Shown piece by piece: positions 58,374 through 64,000 of a DNA stretch of 64,000 bases (its first letter is position 1; each line of letters starts with the position of its first letter). The DNA is from Flavobacteriales bacterium. Lineage in GTDB: Bacteria; Bacteroidota; Bacteroidia; Flavobacteriales_E; Vicingaceae. The DNA is taken from NCBI GenBank assembly GCA_020853105.1, contig JADYZM010000019.1, positions 107,823 to 171,822 of the forward strand, read 5' to 3'. The translations under genes and the position numbers were made by a program. Under the pieces are notes generated by a model. The model searched no databases. It was not told where the DNA came from and saw only the letters and a program-made list of their open reading frames with translations.

Positions 58374-58396
58374 TTATTTAGATTTAGTCTAAATAA
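58374..58396 (+). promoter_or_regulatory. Palindromic operator TTATTTAGA-N5-TCTAAATAA
   Basis: Perfect nine-base inverted repeat, five-base spacer, sitting on the predicted transcription start. Core identical to the suf operator at 39798-39816. A repressor bound here would block initiation. Confidence 0.7.
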
Positions 58397-58420
58397 GAAT
58401 TAATCAAAAAATTAAAAATT

Positions 58421-59662
58421 ATGAAAAAAATAAATTTACTATTTCTTTGTGCCGCAATTACAGGTACAACAAAAGCACAAGTCGTAATTGACACTGTTTC
58501 AACAGGTGCAAGTTACGCAAATCAAATATGGTATAGTTTAGAAAACGATGAACAAGGAAGTTCTCCAAAAAATTCATGGGAGTTAGCTTTTGAAACGTCA
58601 AACCAAGGAGGTTCAATCCACATTAACAGTTCAACATCAATTGAACTATGGCTACACCCAACAGCCACAGTTAATGATTTTGCAACCATTGATACTACGG
58701 GACTTTCAACATGGACAAAACTATACAACAGCAACATCGATTGGAGTACAGGAGCTTTCAACCAACCAGCCGATACCTCAGATGACTTTGACATGGGTTG
58801 GGGGACATACAGTATGATTACTCATTCGGTTGTGGGAGACAGAGTTTTTATCGTTAAATTGGGAAGCAGTGGCTATAAAAAAATGTATATTGAAAGTTTA
58901 GCAGGTGGTGCATATACATTTAAACATGCTAACTTAGACAACAGTTCAGAGATAACTAATTCCATCACAAAGTCTGCTTATAACACAAAAAACTTTGTGT
59001 ATTACAATTTACAAACCAATCAAATTGTTGACAGAGAACCAGTTTCAAATGATTGGGACATCACCTTTACACAAAATATAGAGTTTATTCCTAGTGCATA
59101 TCTAGTAACAACTGTATTGCACAATAAAAAAGCTCAATCCGTTAAAGTATATCCGGTGAATGACCCTACAACTTATGCTGATTGGCAATCACAAACATTA
59201 TCACCTGAAATAAATAAAATTGGATACGATTGGAAATCATTTAACATGGTAACCTATCAATGGGAAATAGCGGACTCTACAGTATATTTTGTACAAGATA
59301 ATGATTCAAGCATTTGGAAGTTAATTTTTACAGGATTTGGAGGTGGCTCTACTGGAAACTATATTTTTTCAAAAGAACTTTTACATACTGTAGGAATTAA
59401 TGAAGTAAAAACTAATATTTTGTTAGATGTTTATCCAAACCCAACATCTGATTTTGTGGTAGTTACTTTTCAAGCAAATGAGCTGAACACTACTTTGAAT
59501 TTAATTGACTTAACAGGTAAAAAAGTATTTTCAAAAAATACGAGTAACCTTTCCGGTTTGGTTCAAGAAAAAATAAATATTTCTGAAATTCCTAGTGGTA
59601 TCTACTTGGTTACAATTAACTCAGGAAATTCAATACGTACACAAAAATTAATAATACAATAA
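58421..59662 (+). CDS. T9SS-secreted protein with two HmuY-like repeats
   Basis: 413 residues: signal peptide (about 1-19), then two similar halves with the HmuY-type pattern of a strand (ANQIWYSLEN; NFVYYNLQTN) followed by a tryptophan-containing SWELAFET or DWDITFTQ motif, then a type A sorting tail (about 335-413; YPNPTSDFVVV, DLTGKKVFSKN, PSGIYLVTI). HmuY proteins capture heme for a TonB receptor. Here the capture protein would be exported to the cell surface by the T9SS. The HmuY link is by pattern and operon; heme itself is inferred. First gene of the operon. Confidence 0.75.
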   Translation: MKKINLLFLCAAITGTTKAQVVIDTVSTGASYANQIWYSLENDEQGSSPKNSWELAFETSNQGGSIHINSSTSIELWLHPTATVNDFATIDTTGLSTWTKLYNSNIDWSTGAFNQPADTSDDFDMGWGTYSMITHSVVGDRVFIVKLGSSGYKKMYIESLAGGAYTFKHANLDNSSEITNSITKSAYNTKNFVYYNLQTNQIVDREPVSNDWDITFTQNIEFIPSAYLVTTVLHNKKAQSVKVYPVNDPTTYADWQSQTLSPEINKIGYDWKSFNMVTYQWEIADSTVYFVQDNDSSIWKLIFTGFGGGSTGNYIFSKELLHTVGINEVKTNILLDVYPNPTSDFVVVTFQANELNTTLNLIDLTGKKVFSKNTSNLSGLVQEKINISEIPSGIYLVTINSGNSIRTQKLIIQ

Positions 59663-59714
59663 TTCAAAACAAAACACCTAACAAATTAATAACAAAAAAC
59701 TTAAACTAAAAAAA

Positions 59715-60665
59715 ATGAAAAAAAACATCTTGAAAACAATACAAAAAATGATTCTGCTGTTCGCAGCTGTATCAACAGTATTTTCAATTCAATCATGTAG
59801 TCAAGAATCTAAAAAACCAGAAGAAACTAAAGCCGAACAAAAAATTGGTCTTTTATTAGTAAATCATGGTTCTCATTCAGAAACATGGAGAAATGCACTT
59901 TTGGATTTAGAAAAAAATGTAACTGACGAAATCCTTAAAAAAGGAGATATAAAAGGCATTAAAACTGCCTTTATGGAATACAATGAACCATCAATTGCTA
60001 CTCGTTTAAAAGAATTTGACAAAGAAGGATTTACAGACATTGTGTTGGTTCCAATTTTTTTAACAGTTAGCCCTCACTCATTTGAAGATATTCCAACGAT
60101 TATAGGACAAAAAGAAGATCCTCAAGCTATGGAAATGCTTAAAATAGAGAAAATAGAGCGATACACACCAAAAGCAAAAACTCACATCACTCCTCTTTTA
60201 GATTTTACTAACATACTTGAAAACAACATTCTGAGAAGAGTTGAAGAAATTTCAAAAAATCCTGAAAAAGAAGGTTTGGTATTGATTGGGTATGGAGACG
60301 AAAGCTACGATAAAGAATGGGGACAATTGTTTGATAAAGTAGCGGAATTTGTAAAAGAGAAAAAAGGTATTGGAGCTCACTCGTATGGATGGTGCGGACA
60401 CATAGCCAGATACAACCCTGAAGAAACTACAAAAGCAATCAATAAAGTATTAGAAACCAAAGAAACCGCCGTTGTTATCCCAGTATTGGTTGCTCACGAC
60501 GAAAACTTCCAAATCAAAATCATTGGAGGAGGAATTCAAAAAGTGAAAAACCATACAGAAAAAGTTATTTACAGACCAGATGCAATTCTACCTGACAAAA
60601 ACATTGAAAAATGGGTTGTTGATATAACAAATGAATATGCAAATAAAGTGAAAGAAGGCAAATAA
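59715..60665 (+). CDS. Lipoprotein CbiX/CbiK-type (class II) chelatase-like protein
   Basis: 316 residues with a lipobox-like IQSCSQ (C28), so predicted to be exported and lipid-anchored, unlike cytoplasmic cobaltochelatases. The N-terminal lobe keeps the chelatase motifs: LLVNHGSHSETW (H51) and PIFLTVSPHSFEDIP (H121). In the C-terminal lobe the expected GHG is GYGDE, with H261 in VLVAHDENFQ. Family members insert metal into sirohydrochlorin or related tetrapyrroles. In a heme-type uptake operon it could instead bind or act on heme or a related pigment outside the cytoplasm; that is inference. Fifty-two bases after the HmuY-like gene. Confidence 0.85.
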   Translation: MKKNILKTIQKMILLFAAVSTVFSIQSCSQESKKPEETKAEQKIGLLLVNHGSHSETWRNALLDLEKNVTDEILKKGDIKGIKTAFMEYNEPSIATRLKEFDKEGFTDIVLVPIFLTVSPHSFEDIPTIIGQKEDPQAMEMLKIEKIERYTPKAKTHITPLLDFTNILENNILRRVEEISKNPEKEGLVLIGYGDESYDKEWGQLFDKVAEFVKEKKGIGAHSYGWCGHIARYNPEETTKAINKVLETKETAVVIPVLVAHDENFQIKIIGGGIQKVKNHTEKVIYRPDAILPDKNIEKWVVDITNEYANKVKEGK

Positions 60666-60670
60666 TTATC

Positions 60671-61240
60671 ATGAAAATCTCTTCAAAAAAAATAAGAAAA
60701 TTAAATGCTGAATGGCACAGAGATTTAGGGTATTTTTTCTCTGCCTTGATATTGATATATTGTGTTTCCGGTATTGCATTAAACCATGTTGACGACTGGA
60801 ATGCAGACTTTATTCTCAATAAAAAGGAAATAAAAATTGATAAAAAATACGAAAGAAATGAGATAAGCGACAAGGAAATTACATCTCTCAGTAAACTAGT
60901 AGGGCAAGACAAATACAAAGTATTTGACTTCCCTACTCCTGACCAGGTAAAAATTTACTACGACAACTCTTCGTTGCATGTATATTTAGGTGAACAAAGA
61001 GCAGTTTACGAAGACATTCAAAAACGACCTGTTTTTTATCAAGTAAATGTATTACACAGAAACAGCTTAAAAGGCTGGAAATGGGCTTCAGATATCTTTG
61101 CATTTTTTCTAATTGCAATCACAATAACAGGAATGTTTGTTGTTCGTGGAAAATACGGAATTACAGGACGTGGCAAGTGGTTTATTGCTGCCGGATTTTT
61201 ACCTCCGATAATTGCTCTTATTATTCAAGCTTTACTATAA
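60671..61240 (+). CDS. PepSY-type inner-membrane protein
   Basis: 189 residues with transmembrane segments near 20-38, 135-156 and 168-187 and a periplasmic domain between. Histidines at the membrane faces, in WHRDLGYF, ALNHVDDWN and VLHRNSLKGW, match the PepSY-associated membrane proteins of iron and heme uptake loci, some of which are ferric reductases. Five bases after the chelatase gene. Electron transfer to or handling of iron/heme is inferred. Confidence 0.88.
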   Translation: MKISSKKIRKLNAEWHRDLGYFFSALILIYCVSGIALNHVDDWNADFILNKKEIKIDKKYERNEISDKEITSLSKLVGQDKYKVFDFPTPDQVKIYYDNSSLHVYLGEQRAVYEDIQKRPVFYQVNVLHRNSLKGWKWASDIFAFFLIAITITGMFVVRGKYGITGRGKWFIAAGFLPPIIALIIQALL

Positions 61241-61247
61241 AAATCGT

Positions 61248-61577
61248 ATGTGCAACGTAAAAACATTAACAGAAAATCATAGAGGCTATATTGCTCAATG
61301 TTTAAAATGCAATCGAATTGTTCTGCGGTTTGAAACCACTCATGTTGAATTGAAAAAAGATGACTTTTTTGATTTTCATCTTCAAGTAAGAAACCTGATT
61401 AAACGTGCGAAAAATATTACCGACAAAAATTCAAAATGCTTTCACTTGAGCACTTTCTCAGAGAATTCAAAAATGGTTTTAACTCATTATGAAATCGTTG
61501 ACTTATCTGAAATGTTATCAGCTGCTTCAAACATGCTAGTTGTGTATGACCTTTTATATAAAAAAGAAGTGGAGTGA
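61248..61577 (+). CDS. Small cysteine protein (DUF6686-like)
   Basis: 109 residues, no signal peptide. MCNVKTLTENHRGYIAQCLKC carries C2 plus a CxxC (C18, C21), followed by a beta/alpha body (IVLRFETTHVELKK). It resembles small proteins of the DUF6686 type found near Bacteroidota heme uptake genes; that assignment is tentative. The ATG at 61248 is chosen over a further upstream start that would overlap the PepSY gene. Its stop overlaps the GTG of the next gene. Confidence 0.6.
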   Translation: MCNVKTLTENHRGYIAQCLKCNRIVLRFETTHVELKKDDFFDFHLQVRNLIKRAKNITDKNSKCFHLSTFSENSKMVLTHYEIVDLSEMLSAASNMLVVYDLLYKKEVE

Positions 61578-63841
61578 AATACATCTTTTCCATATCACTT
61601 TTTATTGCTGTTTTTGTAGCTTCTACAAGACTTTCTGCTCAAAAATTATATATTCTTTCTGCTGAAGATAATTTGCCTATTCCCAGTGCACACGTAGTTA
61701 TTACAGAGCAAGGCAGCAAAAACAGCAAACTGATTCTTTCAAATACAGAAGGAATAATTTCACTTGATGAATTCAACAAAACCAATAAAATACAATTGTC
61801 TATTTCATTTATTGGATTTAAAAAAATAGTTGACTCGTTAGATTTATCACTCTTAAAAAAAGACAGGAAATACTATTTAACACCTGAAAATGTTGCTTTA
61901 AACGAAGTAATCATTACTGCACAATACGCTCCAAACAGCCCGGAAAAAGCTGTGCATAAGGTTAAAATCATTGATAGTAAAAAAATTGAGAGTATGGGGG
62001 CTCAAAATCTTAGAGATGTTCTTACCAATGAAATGAATGTCAGAATTTCTCAAGATAATATTTTGGGTAGCAGTATGAATTTACAAGGCATTTCAGGACA
62101 AAATGTGAAAATTCTTGTCGATGGGGTTCCCGTTACCGGAAGACTCAATGGAAATATTGACATATCTCAAATCAACATGAATAATGTGGAGCGGATAGAG
62201 GTTATTGAAGGTCCTCTTTCTGTTAACTACGGTACAGATGCTTTAGCTGGAACTATAAACATAATCACAAAAAAAACTCAAAAAGAAACGGTTAACGCCT
62301 CTATCAACAACTATTACGAAAGTATTGGTCATTACAATTTTACAGGTAGAATCGGTTTACAAAAAGAAAAACATAATTTTTCCATTTCAGGCGGTCGAAA
62401 CTTTTTTGACGGCTGGCGAGCCACTGATGAACCTTTTCAAATTGAAAAAACAAATTTTGCAGATTCAACCCGTTTCATGGACTGGAAAGCCAAAGAACAA
62501 CGATTTGGTTCGTTGCATTATTCCTATTTTATCAAAAATATAAAAGTAGGCTACACAGGTGATTTGTTTCATGAAATCATCACCAACAGAGGAAAACCCA
62601 GAAAACCTTATTTTGAAACAGCATTTGATGACTATTATGTTACCGACCGAATCAACAACACCATAAATTTATCGGGTAATTTGAGTAAATCGTATTACCT
62701 GAATGCAATATTTGCATACAACTACTACAACAGAATAAAAAATACCTACTATAAAGACCTTACCACACTTAGAGAAACATTAACAGAAAACCCTAGCGAC
62801 CAAGACACAACAATGTTTGGTGTTTTTATGACTCGTGGAAGCATTAGTACAACTAAAGATTCTGTAAAAATCAACTATGAAATCGGATATGACATCAACC
62901 ACGAAACAAGTAGAGGAATTCGAATAAAAAACAATATCCAACAAATTGGAGATTATGCACTGTTTGCCTCTGCTGAATACAAACCTTTTTCAAAATTTCT
63001 AATTCGACCCGGAATACGCTACTCATACAATACAGCATACACCAGCCCGATTGTACCATCTATCAATATTCGTTATCAGTTACTAAAAACAAGTGCAATC
63101 CGATTTTCTTATGCAAGAGGTTTTAGAGCTCCATCACTAAAAGAATTGTATTTCGACTTTGTGGATATCAACCACAATGTAATTGGAAATGAAAACTTAA
63201 AGGCTGAATATTCCAATAATTTTAATTTTTCATTTTCAAATCAATACACACTGGGTAAAGTAATTTGGAAAACAGAAAACAGCTATTTCTACAATTACAT
63301 TGATAATATGATTTCGCTATCACAAATTCAAGGAATGCAATACAGCTATCAAAACATTGACAATTACCAAACTCTTGGTGTTCAACTTCAAACTGAAGTT
63401 GCATGGGAACATTTGAAAGTTACTGTTGGAGGTGCTTATGTTGGTAGATACAATGAATTGGACAAACAAACAAAAAAAGGAGAATTTACCTATTCGCCGG
63501 AAGCCAAAACAAATTTATTTTATGAATTGAAAAGATACCAGTTGACATTTGGCTTATTTTACAAATATACAGGCGAACTTCCCATGTACATGCTGGATAA
63601 TAAAGGAGAAATGAAACTTTCCAAAATTGACGACTATCACACGGCAGATTTATCCATTTCTAAGCATCTGTTGAAGAAAAAATTAAACCTTACCATCGGT
63701 TGTAAAAATATATTTAATGTAACAAATGTTAACGGCTCAGTTTCAGGTGGGGCACACTCCTCGTCAGGAAATTCAATTTCTGTAGGAACAGGAAGAAGTT
63801 TCTTTTTTAAACTAGATATTAACCTCATCAGCAACATATGA
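61574..63841 (+). CDS. TonB-dependent receptor (HmuR-like, iron/heme operon)
   Basis: 755 residues: signal peptide (about 1-21), CarboxypepD_reg-like domain (about 22-100), plug (about 118-225; GQNVKILVDGVPVTGRLNG, part: KILVDGVPVTGRLNG; EGPLSVNYGTDALAGTIN, part: GPLSVNYGTDALAG), and a barrel with the FRAPSLKELYFDF segment and a final SFFFKLDINLI. Starts with GTG overlapping the previous stop; its own stop overlaps the ATG of the HmuY-like gene, so the two are translationally coupled. Heme or an iron complex is the likely substrate from the partners. Confidence 0.9.
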   Translation: MKYIFSISLFIAVFVASTRLSAQKLYILSAEDNLPIPSAHVVITEQGSKNSKLILSNTEGIISLDEFNKTNKIQLSISFIGFKKIVDSLDLSLLKKDRKYYLTPENVALNEVIITAQYAPNSPEKAVHKVKIIDSKKIESMGAQNLRDVLTNEMNVRISQDNILGSSMNLQGISGQNVKILVDGVPVTGRLNGNIDISQINMNNVERIEVIEGPLSVNYGTDALAGTINIITKKTQKETVNASINNYYESIGHYNFTGRIGLQKEKHNFSISGGRNFFDGWRATDEPFQIEKTNFADSTRFMDWKAKEQRFGSLHYSYFIKNIKVGYTGDLFHEIITNRGKPRKPYFETAFDDYYVTDRINNTINLSGNLSKSYYLNAIFAYNYYNRIKNTYYKDLTTLRETLTENPSDQDTTMFGVFMTRGSISTTKDSVKINYEIGYDINHETSRGIRIKNNIQQIGDYALFASAEYKPFSKFLIRPGIRYSYNTAYTSPIVPSINIRYQLLKTSAIRFSYARGFRAPSLKELYFDFVDINHNVIGNENLKAEYSNNFNFSFSNQYTLGKVIWKTENSYFYNYIDNMISLSQIQGMQYSYQNIDNYQTLGVQLQTEVAWEHLKVTVGGAYVGRYNELDKQTKKGEFTYSPEAKTNLFYELKRYQLTFGLFYKYTGELPMYMLDNKGEMKLSKIDDYHTADLSISKHLLKKKLNLTIGCKNIFNVTNVNGSVSGGAHSSSGNSISVGTGRSFFFKLDINLISNI

Positions 63842-64000
63842 AAAACTACTATTTAATATTGTGCTCGGTTCTATTTCTGACTTCGTGTATGAAAGAAGAA
63901 TTGCCTATTCCAAAGCACGACCCGGGTAATGTGATTACCAATTCTGTTGATATCGGTGCAACTTATAAATGGCAAGTTTATTTTAATTTACAAAACAATA
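63838..64000 (+). CDS. HmuY-like lipoprotein, N-terminal part
   Basis: Cut by the right edge; 54 residues visible. Lipobox FLTSCMKEE (cysteine near 17) followed by a Pro-rich linker and NSVDIGATYKWQVYFNL, the first strand pattern of HmuY family heme-binding lipoproteins. ATG overlaps the receptor stop (ATGA). A surface-anchored heme-capture partner for the adjacent receptor is inferred. Confidence 0.78.
   Translation, partial: MKNYYLILCSVLFLTSCMKEELPIPKHDPGNVITNSVDIGATYKWQVYFNLQNN

Noticed and set aside
60565..60918. 117-residue minus-strand open frame across the chelatase/PepSY junction
   Set aside because: Runs antisense through two clear genes of an operon and has no start context.
1..64000. 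Search for tRNA/rRNA genes, CRISPR arrays, insertion sequences, prophage and toxin-antitoxin modules
   Set aside because: No cloverleaf-like or repeat-spacer pattern and no transposase, integrase or toxin-antitoxin frame was recognised by reading; composition looks uniform across the window.

Overview
The window looks like a chromosomal segment from an AT-rich member of the Bacteroidota, most likely a Flavobacteriales-type organism. The sequence shows type IX secretion tails of both kinds (a gliding-motility-associated C-terminal domain at 9300-9558 and a Por-type tail at 59400-59662). It also has five TonB-dependent receptors or receptor-associated loci with carboxypeptidase-like N-terminal domains, a complete SUF iron-sulfur operon, an S16 protein with a long acidic/alanine tail, and promoters of the Bacteroidota form TTTG-N18-20-TAnnTTTG. 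No rRNA, tRNA, CRISPR array, insertion sequence or phage gene was seen. Coding density is very high and no gene-free stretch exceeds 300 bases.

Layout. 1-4030: start of a GH3-family gene, a DUF2797 protein, an M42 aminopeptidase and a ribD-yigZ pair. 4117-9558: a 1,813-residue secreted SBBP/Ig-like protein. 9566-13233 (minus): a small protein with a probable homopolymer frameshift, a TPR/PD40 lipid-envelope-type protein, mqnA and an EI24 membrane protein. 13337-17001: purB, an ABC exporter and a lipoprotein. 17006-18439 (minus): a RecD-like helicase. 18583-24571: a membrane-anchored protein with its own terminator, then DUF3822-rsmD-MATE and two envelope proteins. 24580-26385 (minus): a large uncharacterised cysteine-containing protein. 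26586-35191: an orphan peptide-binding lipoprotein, then a tight operon MMPL-rfbA-sugar epimerase-polyprenyl synthase-small protein-acyltransferase, which looks like envelope glycan or lipid chemistry. 35196-38911 (minus): thiL, a His-rich small secreted protein and its TonB receptor.

39024-47640: a YdcF protein, then sufA-B-C-D-S-E-T, then rpsP-rimM-trmN6. 47612-50690 (minus): DAHP synthase/chorismate mutase and dxs. 50880-54336: a small secreted protein, a bidirectional terminator, and a probable copper locus (HMA protein, TonB receptor, HYC_CC_PP-like protein). 54455-55582: a TlpA-type lipoprotein. 55615-58262: a promoter and a TPP riboswitch in front of a TonB receptor, so a predicted thiamine importer. 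58338-64000 (cut by the window end): an iron/heme acquisition operon with a T9SS-secreted tandem HmuY-like protein, a lipoprotein CbiX/CbiK-type chelatase, a PepSY membrane protein, a small cysteine protein, a TonB receptor and a second HmuY-like lipoprotein.

The main connecting observation is a near-identical palindrome, ATTTAGA-N5-TCTAAAT. It sits immediately downstream of strong promoters both at the suf operon (39798-39816) and at the heme-type operon (58374-58396), and is absent as a palindrome elsewhere by eye. It predicts one metal- or Fe-S-responsive repressor linking iron capture to iron-sulfur assembly. Other notable points are promoters placed so close to start codons that leaderless transcripts are expected, and a secreted chelatase in the heme operon.
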